Source: Magnetococcales bacterium HCHbin5 (GTDB lineage Bacteria > Pseudomonadota > Magnetococcia > Magnetococcales > Magnetaquicoccaceae). Taken from it: a DNA stretch of 64,000 nucleotides. Made by a program: the position numbers and the translations under genes. Position 1 is the stretch's first letter. Each line of letters begins with the position of its first letter. Shown here in pieces: positions 16,563 through 25,995 of this stretch. The notes beneath the pieces were generated by a model. It had not been told where the DNA came from and made no database searches. It worked only from the letters and a program-made list of their open reading frames with translations. The stretch spans positions 62,001 through 126,000 of the forward strand of contig PEAG01000002.1 of NCBI GenBank assembly GCA_002753505.1, written 5' to 3'.

Positions 16563-19500
16563 AGACAATAGGGAGGCTCTCCCTGCTGGTTGCGCTGCTG
16601 CTATGGTTGGCATGGCTGTCGGTGGCCCAGGCGGCCGGGGAGGAGTCGCCACGCCATATCGGTCGGGTCATGCAATTGACCGGTCAGGTGTTCGGTCGTG
16701 TGGACCAGGCAGATCCGGTGGCCCTGCAGGTGAACGGCGAGTTGTTCGCCGATGAAGAGTTGACCACCCAGGCCCAATCCTCTCTGACCATCCAGTTTCG
16801 CGATGGTTCCACGTTTGCTGTTGGCCCCGATGCCAAAGTCATCCTCAATAAACTTCTCTTCAACCCCTTGGCCAGCCAATTGCAGAACAGCGTCAAGGTG
16901 GAAAAGGGGGCTTTTCGTTATACCTCCGGCTTTGCCGTCAAGAGTGCCAACGTCGCCATCAAAATGCCCAATATTTCGATCGGCGTACGGGGCACAGTGG
17001 CGGAAGGGTTGGTGGATTCGACCCTGCCCACCTTTTTTGCCATCCCCAAGGGGAGCGGCGTCCTCAGCAATGCGGCGGGTGAACAACCGGTGCAGGAGGG
17101 GGACGCCCTGGCCGCATTGGCGGATCAGCCTCCACCCAGACCAAGTGACATACCCGCTGCTGTCGCGGCCCAGGCAATACAACTGCTACAGGCAGAGGTG
17201 GGTGAGACCTTACCCATCGGCCAACCGTTGACCGAGGCGCAGCGGTTGGCCGATGCCATGGCCAACCAGATTCCCATGGCCGAACAGTTGGCTGGTTTCA
17301 ACTCGACACCTGGACCGAAAGAGGGGTGGATCCAGATGGGGGTGGGGGAGATAATCCGCCGTCTGATCCGTGGGCTGGATTGGCTTATCAACCAGTTTAA
17401 TCGGCTGGATGAGTGGCTCTCCACCGGTTTGCAGCGGGTTCTGGCCGAGGTTTCTCTGGTGCGCTCGGCACTAGCCCTCTCCTCGGATCAATTGAGTGGC
17501 GGTGCCCTTTCGTTGTTGACACAGGCGGCAAAGGTTGGTCTCCTGACGGGTGGAGATGCCCCCGTGAGTGCGGCACAGCAGGTCCAACAACAGGCATTTC
17601 GCCAGGAGGCTGAGCAACAGATACCTGATGCCGCCGCCCTGTTGGAGCAACATCGTCAGCAACAGCAGGCCAACAACTGGGAGAACAGCAAGCGGGGTAC
17701 CCAATCGGTGATTGGTGGGGCCGCCCTGGTGGCCAAGGATGATCTGGATATTGCCGGTATCGTGCAGGCGGCGGTTCAAGCCTCCTCAGGGGGGCAGGAG
17801 ATGGCTGCCGTCATAGTCAGCAGTGCCATGTCGGCCAAGGGCAAGACAGATTCAGCCGATGCGGCTGCCCACATTGTCTCGGCCGCATGCCGGGCGGATC
17901 CGAATATTGCGCAAACTGCGGCATCCAGCGCGGTAAGCAGTCTGTCCCAGGTTGACCGGAAAGAGTCGGCGGCCGTTATTGCCAGTGTGGCAGCTTCGAT
18001 TGCGCCCCAGAGTGCGGCACAGATTGCGGCGGCGGTTACTGCGGTTGCTGGCAAAGAGGTTGCGGGAGATATTGCCGCCTCGGTCAGCGCGGTGGTCAAA
18101 GCGGAGGGCGCAGCGATTGCGGCGGCGGTGGCCCAGGTGGCCGGACCTGAGAGTGCGGCTGAGGTGGCGGCAGCCGTGGTGCGCATGGTCGGTGCCAAGG
18201 AGGCTGCCCAGGTGGCGGGGGCGGTGGCCCAGGTCTCCGGGGCGCAGGCGGCGGTGGGGATTGCGGCGGCGGTGGCAAAATTGGCGGGCAGTGCCTCGGC
18301 GGAGATTGCCCAATCGGTCATAAAATCGGTGGGCATCAATTCGGTTCAAGCTGCTGCCGAGATGGCCGCTGCCCTGCTGGCGGTGACCGGCCGTCAGGAT
18401 GCAACTGCCCTGCTGGCGGTGGTATCCAAAGCGACCGGTATCAGTGCAGGCGAGGTAGAGGGGGCACTGGAGAGTGCCAAAAGCTCCAGGATTGTACAGG
18501 AAGCCATATTGACAGCCAAATCTGCTGAGACCAGGGCGGAGCAGTCTGAAAAGCAGGCACAGATCGCGGTGCAAAAGGTGGCTGTTACGGATCAGATCGC
18601 CAAAGATGTCGAGAAACGTCTTGAAGAGGCCTCCAAACCGGTGCCGTCTGTATTGCCCGAGCCGGTAAAGCCGGACAGTTCGCCTTCTGCTTCCGCGCCT
18701 GCTTCGACCTCCTCCCCGGCAGCGTCTTCGGCAGTGGGTGGGGATCGTTCCGGTGCCGGGTCGACTACGTCTGGAGGGGAGCAGATCAAGGAGGCTGCCC
18801 GCAGTTCAGCAGCAGAGGGCAGGAACCAGCAATCCGCCCAGGCTGTTGCCGAACGACAGATGTCGCAGGCCGTGGCCAGCGGTCAATCGGCACTCGAAAT
18901 TTTGAACGATGCGATCAAATCCGGTTCCATGACGATGGAACAAGCGGTGGCTTCTGCTGTGGATGCGGGTCTGGATCCTGCGGCGGTGACCAAGGCTGCG
19001 ATCACTTTGGGTGGTGATTCAGAAAAGATTGTTACCGCCGTGATCGAAGCCGGTGGTTCAGCCAGCGTGGTGGCCTCTGCGGCCATTCAGGCAGGAGGCG
19101 ATGCGGACAAGGCTCTTGCAGCGGCGTTGAATACGGGAGGCAGTGCCCGCGAGGTGGCCATGGCGGCCATTCAGGCAGGGGGCAATAGTGAGTCAGTGAT
19201 TTCGGTCGCTGTTCGGAGCGGCATGGCGGAACAACAGGTGATGTCGTTGGCTGTGCAATCGGGAGCCCGTGTCGAAGATGTGGCCCAATCCATGGTTCGG
19301 GCGGGAGGTGATGTCAAAGAGGTTGTCACGTTGGCTATACGATCGGGTGGTGCCGGTGATGCGGTGACCGCTGCCGTCATTGCCGGGGGAGGGGATGCGC
19401 GGCAGGTGGTGTCGGCTGCCATTCAGTCGGGAGGCGATGCCGGTCAGGTGACATCTGCGGCCATCAAGGCGGGTGGCAACGCGGGCGAAATCACTGCGGG

Positions 19501-19738
19501 TGCCATAGCCGCAGGCGGGTTGGTGCGTTTGGTGGTGGCTTCGGCCATTGCGGCCGGAGGCAGTGCAGCGGACGTGGTGATGGCGGCCAGTGTGCAGGCC
19601 CCTGACCAGGTCAAAAGCGCAGTGGAATCGGCCATCTCATCTGGTGTTGATCCGGGAGCCGCCCGCGCAGCCGGAACAGCAGGTCAATCCGTGGGGGAAC
19701 AACCCGTCAAGACGATCAAATCCGCCAGCCCATCCTGA
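16559..19738 (+). CDS. FecR-domain protein with two long internal repeat arrays
   Basis: This 1059-residue exported protein starts with a signal peptide (LSLLVALLLWLAWLSVAQA). A FecR domain follows at about residues 35-165, with GRVMQLTGQVFGRV, LTIQFRDGSTFAVGPDAKVIL and NISIGVRGTVAEGL. This FecR type is periplasmic and is known in several proteobacterial adhesin and caspase-like architectures. The rest is Ala-rich. Residues 489-617 form about eight 16-residue units. Residues 665-785 are a charged helix and a Ser/Pro/Ala linker. Residues 801-1010 form fifteen 14-residue units. It is coupled to the Sel1 gene by ATGA overlap. The repeats look like helical solenoids. No enzymatic site is seen and the function is unknown. 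Confidence 0.8.
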   Translation: MKTIGRLSLLVALLLWLAWLSVAQAAGEESPRHIGRVMQLTGQVFGRVDQADPVALQVNGELFADEELTTQAQSSLTIQFRDGSTFAVGPDAKVILNKLLFNPLASQLQNSVKVEKGAFRYTSGFAVKSANVAIKMPNISIGVRGTVAEGLVDSTLPTFFAIPKGSGVLSNAAGEQPVQEGDALAALADQPPPRPSDIPAAVAAQAIQLLQAEVGETLPIGQPLTEAQRLADAMANQIPMAEQLAGFNSTPGPKEGWIQMGVGEIIRRLIRGLDWLINQFNRLDEWLSTGLQRVLAEVSLVRSALALSSDQLSGGALSLLTQAAKVGLLTGGDAPVSAAQQVQQQAFRQEAEQQIPDAAALLEQHRQQQQANNWENSKRGTQSVIGGAALVAKDDLDIAGIVQAAVQASSGGQEMAAVIVSSAMSAKGKTDSADAAAHIVSAACRADPNIAQTAASSAVSSLSQVDRKESAAVIASVAASIAPQSAAQIAAAVTAVAGKEVAGDIAASVSAVVKAEGAAIAAAVAQVAGPESAAEVAAAVVRMVGAKEAAQVAGAVAQVSGAQAAVGIAAAVAKLAGSASAEIAQSVIKSVGINSVQAAAEMAAALLAVTGRQDATALLAVVSKATGISAGEVEGALESAKSSRIVQEAILTAKSAETRAEQSEKQAQIAVQKVAVTDQIAKDVEKRLEEASKPVPSVLPEPVKPDSSPSASAPASTSSPAASSAVGGDRSGAGSTTSGGEQIKEAARSSAAEGRNQQSAQAVAERQMSQAVASGQSALEILNDAIKSGSMTMEQAVASAVDAGLDPAAVTKAAITLGGDSEKIVTAVIEAGGSASVVASAAIQAGGDADKALAAALNTGGSAREVAMAAIQAGGNSESVISVAVRSGMAEQQVMSLAVQSGARVEDVAQSMVRAGGDVKEVVTLAIRSGGAGDAVTAAVIAGGGDARQVVSAAIQSGGDAGQVTSAAIKAGGNAGEITAGAIAAGGLVRLVVASAIAAGGSAADVVMAASVQAPDQVKSAVESAISSGVDPGAARAAGTAGQSVGEQPVKTIKSASPS
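18023..18409 (+). repeat. Coding repeat array, 16-residue period
   Basis: Residues 489-617 of the FecR-domain protein repeat about eight times with a 15-16 residue period (one unit is 19). The consensus is roughly [IV]AAAVAxVxGxxAAAE. Copies are diverged at DNA level. The strong Ala/Val/Gly bias suggests packed short helices. Confidence 0.75.
18959..19588 (+). repeat. Coding repeat array, fifteen 14-residue (42-bp) units
   Basis: Residues 801-1010 of the FecR-domain protein split cleanly into fifteen 14-residue units with no gaps. The consensus is [IV]x[AS]GG[DNS]AxxVxxAA. The 42-bp units have diverged in DNA but keep exact length, which suggests selection on protein geometry rather than recent slippage. 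Confidence 0.85.
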
Positions 19739-19772
19739 ACGGATGCCCGGTCAAATGGGGAGGGTTGGACCA

Positions 19773-20924
19773 CTAACGCAGCGTTTTCAGGTATAAAATA
19801 ACCTGCCAGATCTCGTCCCTGTTCAGAATGGCGCGGAATTGGGGCATGTGGCCACCAAAGGCGTTGCCTCCCTCAGCGACGATCCAGAACAGGTAGGCAT
19901 CTCTTTCCAGCAGCCCGTCCCCAGCCCACCCCAATGTATTGGACGGAAAGCTCAAGGCAAAGGCGTCCGGTCCATCATTGCGGCCATTGTCACCGTGGCA
20001 TCGCGCACAATTATCCACAAAGATCTTTCTGCCTGCATATATGTTTTCCTGAACCATTGGTACGGGATTGGCCAATAGATTGGTCGAAACACAACTTGTC
20101 TTAAGATATTCTCTGCAATAATAATCCTTCATGCCGCTCTTGAAAAAGACTTCAATCTTTTTGTCTGTTTTTTTATCATTTTTATCGGATTTGTCCACCG
20201 CACTGTCCTGGATTGTGCGGTGCGTTTCTTTCGCTGTTTGCCATAACAAAGAGTCGCTAAAATGAAAACTTACATAAGTCAGCAAGAGCACTACGGCCGC
20301 AGCCAGGAAAAGAGAAACCGAATGGCTGCGTCTCTTGGCAACCGGCTCAGGGTCATGATCGTCATCCGATAAATCGGCATGGGAGTCGGGAGGTTTAGCG
20401 GTGGTTCCGGTGGGAACAACCCTTTTTTCGGCTCTTTGTTGCACCCCTGGAGGTTTGCCCTGTCCGACTCCATACAGCAAAGACTCAATTTGCAGGTTAA
20501 CAGCCAGACCACCATCGGTCAGCAGCAGCCGATACAATTTAATCAGCGGGTTATGGGCAATGACCCCCTCTTGTAGCAAGACCAGAAAAAAATCAATTAT
20601 ACATGAGATCTCTGTAGAAATTGTGGCACGCGCGACACCCTTTTTCAGTTGCCACTGGAAATAAGCAATCACATCCTCTTCTGAGACTGCATTTACCCGT
20701 TTTCCCAGTTTATAAACAAAAATCAGGAATGGAAAAATGATTTCAAAATGATTGGCAAGGGTTGCTTCATCAAGATATTTCTGGGCAACCATGTTGTAAA
20801 GACTACAGATGCTCCGCAACTCCTCCTGGTGTCGGGCCGGGATGGATTGAAACGTTCCATCTGTCCGACTGACAGCAAGAAGTTTGTCGATCAATCTGCG
20901 CGGATGCTGCAACTGGGTTTTCAT
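19773..20924 (-). CDS. Membrane-anchored c-type cytochrome with recombinase SAM-like N-terminal domain
   Basis: This 383-residue protein starts at ATG 20924 behind GAGG. Residues 45-128 resemble the SAM-like core-binding domain of tyrosine recombinases: a helix pair, then SEEDVIAYFQWQLKKGVARA, TISTEISCIIDFFLVLL and VIAHNPL. A charged linker follows, then a membrane helix at about 202-222. The C-terminal domain is a mono-haem cytochrome c with CARCH at 306-310 and axial Met probably at 360 in GGHMPQF. No catalytic recombinase domain exists, so recombinase activity is excluded. The cytoplasmic half may bind DNA or protein while the haem sits in the periplasm; this is inference. No obvious operon partner. 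Confidence 0.8.
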   Translation of the reverse strand: MKTQLQHPRRLIDKLLAVSRTDGTFQSIPARHQEELRSICSLYNMVAQKYLDEATLANHFEIIFPFLIFVYKLGKRVNAVSEEDVIAYFQWQLKKGVARATISTEISCIIDFFLVLLQEGVIAHNPLIKLYRLLLTDGGLAVNLQIESLLYGVGQGKPPGVQQRAEKRVVPTGTTAKPPDSHADLSDDDHDPEPVAKRRSHSVSLFLAAAVVLLLTYVSFHFSDSLLWQTAKETHRTIQDSAVDKSDKNDKKTDKKIEVFFKSGMKDYYCREYLKTSCVSTNLLANPVPMVQENIYAGRKIFVDNCARCHGDNGRNDGPDAFALSFPSNTLGWAGDGLLERDAYLFWIVAEGGNAFGGHMPQFRAILNRDEIWQVILYLKTLR

Positions 20925-21482
20925 TCAGAATTCCTCTGGGTGTGGCTCTTTTTCGATGGCGCAGTTTCAAGCGAACTTGCTCGTACCCGCGCATACTGCT
21001 TGATCACCTGAACAATCATTATCACCAGCTGCCGTTTTCTGTCCGGGGTGACTACCCCTGTCGGTATAGAATTTGTGTTTCATGGATGAATGCAAGTTGC
21101 CAATGGGATCGTGCCTTGTGCGGAGACAGCAGAAGACTGTTTCCTTCGTCTCGGTATGCGCGTCGCTGTATTTCATTATAGCAATAGCGTTTATCTTGTC
21201 TACCGTGGATGACGCTTTTTCATGCCTTCCCGGGGTTGGATGCCGGTTTTGGATCTTGCTTGACACTGGTTGAAACTGAATGGTAGGGTGGGAGGCTGAG
21301 ATGTATATGTCGTGGCTGGTTTCCAGGGAGACCCGACCATCGTGTAAGTCAGGCGGCACTCCTGAAGGGCGGTCGATTGGAGACCGTAGACTGGGTTGCA
21401 GGCCGTGCATACAACTCATTGAACAGGTGCAGCAGGACATAGCAGCCTCCCGCAGGCAAGTGATGAGATATCCGTCCATTCC
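20925..21482 (+). other. Intergenic stretch without a supported gene
   Basis: About 560 bp between the cytochrome gene and the trkH remnant. Short frames exist on both strands, but none has recognisable motifs plus a ribosome site. The minus strand stays open over much of it, but the translation is low-quality and continues antisense to trkH. It looks like decayed sequence, consistent with the adjacent truncated gene. Confidence 0.5.
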
Positions 21483-21863
21483 ATGAATTATTCTTCTGTT
21501 GCCAATGTTTTCGGTACCTTGTTGATTGTGATCGGCAGCTCTATGCTGCTGCCGGCCGTCTGTTCGATCTATTACAGGGAAGACGACCTGAATGCCATCG
21601 TCGTTTCTTCCTTCCTCATCATCTGCCTGGGTATTCCCCTGAGATGGATTTTTCGTAACCATCACCTTCTCAATATTCGGGATGGCTTGTTTATAGCCAC
21701 CTTTGGTTGGATTGCCATCTCTGCCTTCTCGGCCATTCCCTTTATGATTCATGGTTCCATCCCGTCGTTGCGGGCGGAATGTCGTTGTTTGATGCCCATG
21801 CGGGTCCGGCCCGTGCCTTCCCCGATGCCCGGTCCCAATCGGGCAATGAACAAAGCGGCATGA
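21483..21863 (+). pseudogene. trkH: Truncated TrkH/KtrB potassium-uptake protein
   Basis: The first 95 or so residues match the TrkH opening: MNYSSVANVFGTLLIVIGSSML, then YYREDDLNAIVVSSFLII, and LNIRDGLFIATFGWIAISAF ending AIPFMIHGSIPS. An intact TrkH is about 480 residues and continues with the first selectivity-filter loop. Here similarity stops near 21767 and an unrelated Arg/Pro-rich tail runs to a stop at 21863. There is no good ribosome site. A functional potassium channel is not possible from this fragment. The adjacent maeB gene is intact. Confidence 0.75.
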
Positions 21864-21973
21864 AAAAATCAGCCAAACCACCGCAGTCACCACGACGAAC
21901 AAGAGGCCTCGTAATCGATACAGTGAAAAATTTGCGTGCAATGTGAATAGAATCCAGTTTCGGGAGCCTTGTG

Positions 21974-24265
21974 ATGGCGGATGACAACCTGTACGAAAGC
22001 GCGTTGCAATACCACCGGGGGGTGCCGGCCGGCAAGTTGACCATCACCCCGACAAAACCCCTGACCACTCAAAGAGATCTGGCACTGGCATACTCTCCCG
22101 GTGTGGCGGCGGCCTGCCATGCCATCACGAACAATCCCAACGAAGCAACCAACCTGACAACACGCGCCAATCTGGTGGCGGTCATCTCCAATGGTACCGC
22201 TGTTCTGGGGCTGGGAAATATTGGTCCGCTGGCCAGCAAACCGGTCATGGAGGGAAAGGCGGTCCTGTTTAAAAAATTTGCCGGGATCAATGTCTTTGAC
22301 CTTGAGGTGGCAGAGACCGACCCGGACCGGTTTGTCGAGATTGTCGCCAGCCTGGAGCCCACCTTTGGCGGTATCAATCTGGAGGATATCAAGGCCCCGG
22401 AGTGCTTCGAGATTGAAGCCAAGCTCCGCAAACGGATGAAAATCCCGGTCTTCCATGATGACCAGCATGGCACGGCCATCGTGGTGGCCGCAGCCGTTCT
22501 GAGCGGTCTGAAGGTGGTGGAAAAACGGATGGACTCCATTCTGCTGGTGGTTTCCGGGGCCGGGGCCGCAGCGACAGCCTGTCTCAATCTGCTGCTGGAA
22601 ATGGGGCTGCCCAAAGAGAACATTGTCGTGGCCGACCGACAGGGCGTCATTCGCCGGGACCGTCCGGGTCTCACCCCGCAAAAGGCTGTATTTGCAACCG
22701 GACGCAATCTCCATACCCTGGCAGAGGCCATTGCGGATGCCGATGTTTTTTTGGGGCTTTCCGGTCCCGGCATCCTGACCCGGGAGATGGTGATAAAGAT
22801 GGCCCCCAACCCTCTGGTCCTGGCCCTGGCCAATCCCACCCCGGAAATTTTACCAGAGGTTGTCAAGGCCGTTCGTCCCGATGCCGTGATGGCCACCGGA
22901 CGCTCCGACTATCCCAACCAGGTCAACAATGTTCTCTGTTTTCCCTTCCTGTTCCGCGGAGCCCTGGATGTGGGTGCCACCGAGATCAACCAGGCAATGA
23001 AACAGGCTTGTGTGCAGGCCCTGGCCGATTTGGCCACGACAACGGTGCCGGATGTGGTCGCCTTTGCCTATGCCGGGGAAAAGCTGGTTTTTGGTCCGGA
23101 CTATTTTATCGTCAAGCCCTTTGATCCCCGCTTGATCGTGGTATTGGCCTCCGCCGTTGCCAAAGCCGCGATGGAGAGCGGTGTCGCCACCCGTCCCATT
23201 GCCGACCTCACCCTTTACCGCCAGCAATTGTTTGAATTTGTCTCACACTCTGGACTGGTGATGCGTCCCATTTTTGAACGGGCCCGCCGCAATCCCAAAC
23301 GGGTCGCTCTGGCCCATGCAGAGGAGGAGCGGGTGTTGCGCGCCGCCCAGCAGATGATCGATGATCAAATCGGACGTCCCGTTCTGGTGGGTAGTGCCCC
23401 GGTGATCCAGGAAAAATTGGTGACGCTTGGACTCGAAATGCGGCCAGGAGAAAATGTTGACCTGATTGATCCGGCGACGGATCCTCGCTACGAGCATCTG
23501 TGCACGGAATACCATCTGCTCATGGAAAGAAACGGTTGTACGCCCGACAATGCACGTCAGTTGGTACGGGAATCCAGCACGATTGTTGCCGCCCTGCTGG
23601 TGCGGCGGGGCGAGGCCGATGCCATGCTGTGTGGTGCCGTCGGTCTGATCAGTGCCCACATCCGGGTGGTCCGGGACGTGATCGGTCGCAGTGAGGGCAT
23701 TCGTTATTTCAGTGCGTTGAGCGGGATCATTCTGGACAAAGGGGTTTTCTTTATCTGTGATACCAACGTGATTGCCGATCCAACCGCAGAACAGGTGACG
23801 GACATGACCATTCGTGCCGCCCGGCAGGTGGCCCGTTTTGGTATGACTCCCAAGGTGGCCCTGCTCTCCTCCTCCAGTTTTGGTTCCTACCGGGCCCCCA
23901 GCACCCTCAAGATGCGGCAGGCCCTGGAGATGATCCGGCAACAGGCCCCGGATCTGGAGGTGGAGGGTGAGATGCGCGCCGATGCTGCCCTGTCTGAGGA
24001 GATTCGTCGGGCCATTTTTCCCAATTCCCGTTTGAAGGGTCAGGCCAATCTGCTCATCATGCCCAATCTGGATGCCGCCAACATCACCTTCAATATGTTG
24101 CAAATATTGGGAGAGGGTGTTGTGATCGGTCCCATCCTGCTGGGACCGGCCCGCCCGGCCCACGTTTTGCCGCCGACGGTCTCCGTGCGGGGATTGGTCA
24201 ACATGGCAGCCTATGCTGTCGTGCAGGCCCAGGAGTCCGGTGCCCCGACCGTCCCTGACAGATAG
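21974..24265 (+). CDS. maeB: NADP-type malic enzyme with phosphotransacetylase-like domain (MaeB)
   Basis: This 763-residue protein matches MaeB length (E. coli about 759). The malic N-terminal part contains [14 protein letters not shown] and [11 protein letters not shown]. The nucleotide-binding part has [18 protein letters not shown]. From about residue 430 a phosphotransacetylase-like domain follows, with [20 protein letters not shown] and [15 protein letters not shown]; in this family it is regulatory. The reaction is malate to pyruvate plus CO2, feeding the pyruvate dehydrogenase encoded downstream. ATG 21974 sits about 7 nt after GGGAG; the GTG three bases earlier is too close. It converges with the glutamate dehydrogenase gene. 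Confidence 0.95.
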   Translation: MADDNLYESALQYHRGVPAGKLTITPTKPLTTQRDLALAYSPGVAAACHAITNNPNEATNLTTRANLVAVISNGTAVLGLGNIGPLASKPVMEGKAVLFKKFAGINVFDLEVAETDPDRFVEIVASLEPTFGGINLEDIKAPECFEIEAKLRKRMKIPVFHDDQHGTAIVVAAAVLSGLKVVEKRMDSILLVVSGAGAAATACLNLLLEMGLPKENIVVADRQGVIRRDRPGLTPQKAVFATGRNLHTLAEAIADADVFLGLSGPGILTREMVIKMAPNPLVLALANPTPEILPEVVKAVRPDAVMATGRSDYPNQVNNVLCFPFLFRGALDVGATEINQAMKQACVQALADLATTTVPDVVAFAYAGEKLVFGPDYFIVKPFDPRLIVVLASAVAKAAMESGVATRPIADLTLYRQQLFEFVSHSGLVMRPIFERARRNPKRVALAHAEEERVLRAAQQMIDDQIGRPVLVGSAPVIQEKLVTLGLEMRPGENVDLIDPATDPRYEHLCTEYHLLMERNGCTPDNARQLVRESSTIVAALLVRRGEADAMLCGAVGLISAHIRVVRDVIGRSEGIRYFSALSGIILDKGVFFICDTNVIADPTAEQVTDMTIRAARQVARFGMTPKVALLSSSSFGSYRAPSTLKMRQALEMIRQQAPDLEVEGEMRADAALSEEIRRAIFPNSRLKGQANLLIMPNLDAANITFNMLQILGEGVVIGPILLGPARPAHVLPPTVSVRGLVNMAAYAVVQAQESGAPTVPDR

Positions 24266-24333
24266 GCGACCATGGGGGGGGCAGGCATGCGCCAACACAA
24301 CTATAAATGTTTTATTTTTTTTGTATTTACCTG

Positions 24334-25626
24334 TCAACGCGCCGTGCCCAGAAAATATTCCTTGGCACCCTGTGCGTTCATGGCGGTACTGATACGGCCC
24401 AGGGCATGCAGATAGGCGGCGGTGCGCAGACAGATTCCCTTCTCCTGGGCAATCTCCCAGATGCAATGGGCCTCTCGTGCCATGCGTTCATCCAGGCGAT
24501 TGTTCACCTCCGCCTCGCTCCAGTAGAGCCCGGAACGGTTTTGAACCCATTCAAAATAGCTGACCGTCACCCCACCCGCATTGACAAGTATGTCGGGAAC
24601 CACTTGAATGCCCCGTTTTTCCAAAATCTGGTCACCCTCATAATCGGTGGGGCCATTGGCCACCTCGAAAAGAACCCGGGCGCGAATCCGCTCTGCATTG
24701 GCCGCCGTAATCTGCCCCTCCAGGGCAGCAGGAATCAATACGTCCACGTCCAACTCCAACAGATCGGCATTGCTGATGGTGGCGTGCTCCTTGATGTGAC
24801 AGACCGATCCTTGGCAATAGATCGCCTTGAGAGCCCGGGTCTCCTCCTTGGCCTGCCTGACCGAGGGAATATCCAGCCCTTCGGGCGCATATATGCCACC
24901 GACAGAGTCGCTGACGGCCACCACCTTGTAGCCCGCCGCATAAAGAAAACCGGCCAGGATGGAACCCGCGTTGCCAAAGCCCTGAATGGCAACCCGAATC
25001 GAAGCGGGATCCTTGAACCCCATTTTTGGCAGCAGGGTTTGCAAAGTGACAAAAGCCCCGCGACTGGTTGCCTCTTCCCGACCCAGACTTCCCCCCATGC
25101 TCAACGGTTTGCCAGTCACCACCCCCGGTTGAAAGGATCGCTTGATGATGCTGTACTGATCCATCATCCAGCCCATGATCATGGCATTGGTATAGACATC
25201 GGGGGCCGGGATATCCACCTCCGGCCCAATCAGATCGGCTATGGCATTGACATACCCTCGGGAGAGCCGCTCCAACTCCATCCGGGAGAGCTTTTTGGGG
25301 TCAACCTGTACCCCGCCCTTGCCCCCCCCAAAAGGCAGATCAAGGGCAGCACACTTGAAGGTCATCCAAAAGGCCAACGACTGCACTTCGTCCAGGGTGA
25401 CATTGGGGTGAAACCGCACCCCCCCCTTGGTCGGGCCCCGGGTATCGTCATATCGGACCCGATAGCCCTTGAACACTTTCAAGGTTCCATCGTCCATGCG
25501 AACCGGGATGCGGACAACCAGGCTGGATTTGGGCATTGTCAACCGCTCGCGGGCATCGTCGGAAATGGTGATATACCCCAGTGCCTTTTCCAACTGTTTG
25601 GCGGCGTCATCCAATAAACTCGACAT
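24334..25626 (-). CDS. gdhA: Glu/Leu/Phe/Val-family (glutamate) dehydrogenase
   Basis: This 430-residue enzyme starts at ATG 25626 behind GGGAG; the open frame to 25719 lacks support. [13 protein letters not shown] and [14 protein letters not shown] carry the substrate and catalytic Lys residues. [14 protein letters not shown] is the Rossmann dinucleotide site, and [20 protein letters not shown] is a family signature. The length and short insert pattern fit the hexameric, about 420-residue class found in many bacteria, often NAD-dependent. It interconverts glutamate and 2-oxoglutarate plus ammonia, linking nitrogen to the carbon metabolism encoded around it. Cofactor preference cannot be read with certainty. 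Confidence 0.93.
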   Translation of the reverse strand: MSSLLDDAAKQLEKALGYITISDDARERLTMPKSSLVVRIPVRMDDGTLKVFKGYRVRYDDTRGPTKGGVRFHPNVTLDEVQSLAFWMTFKCAALDLPFGGGKGGVQVDPKKLSRMELERLSRGYVNAIADLIGPEVDIPAPDVYTNAMIMGWMMDQYSIIKRSFQPGVVTGKPLSMGGSLGREEATSRGAFVTLQTLLPKMGFKDPASIRVAIQGFGNAGSILAGFLYAAGYKVVAVSDSVGGIYAPEGLDIPSVRQAKEETRALKAIYCQGSVCHIKEHATISNADLLELDVDVLIPAALEGQITAANAERIRARVLFEVANGPTDYEGDQILEKRGIQVVPDILVNAGGVTVSYFEWVQNRSGLYWSEAEVNNRLDERMAREAHCIWEIAQEKGICLRTAAYLHALGRISTAMNAQGAKEYFLGTAR

Positions 25627-25995
25627 GGTATGAATCTCCCAAAAATAAAAGTGGGCGGGCTCTGAACGGAACCATGAATGATCCGGTCCAGAGTTGTGAT
25701 AACTACCTCCCTGCGTCAACCTTACAGGAGGAATCGAGGTGTGTCAAACAGGAAGGATTGACCATGGTACCCCCCAAATTCCAAATCGTTTGCGCTGGCC
25801 GCCCTGCACCGCCTGTCCAATAAAGACGTTGACAAATGGTGGTCAGCGGTCAAGAATCAAACCCGCTTGCGGTGCGCACGCTGCCCCTTCGGGTCGTCTT
25901 GCGGTGTAACGCGAACACTGCGCCTTTGCCTGGTGCGGTGGCCGTCTGCTTGTTGAATCGAGGTGGTCGGGCCGCCGGTACGAAAAAGGGGAAAC
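25627..25995 (+). other. Intergenic region between gdhA and aceE
   Basis: About 370 bp between divergent genes. It contains the candidate aceE promoter listed separately. A 19-codon frame (ATG 25764, preceded by GAAGGA) could be a leader peptide but has no supporting feature. No riboswitch-like fold or operator palindrome was evident by eye. Confidence 0.5.
25829..25857 (+). promoter_or_regulatory. Candidate sigma70-type promoter of the aceE-aceF-lpdA operon
   Basis: TTGACA at 25829-25834 is a perfect -35 box. After a 17-bp spacer, AAGAAT at 25852-25857 matches four of six -10 positions. It lies about 140 bp upstream of aceE, leaving a long untranslated leader. Pattern match only. Confidence 0.45.

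Noticed and set aside
20967-21941. 324-residue minus-strand frame
   Set aside because: Partly antisense to the trkH remnant, with low-complexity His/Gly/Arg composition and no motif or ribosome site.
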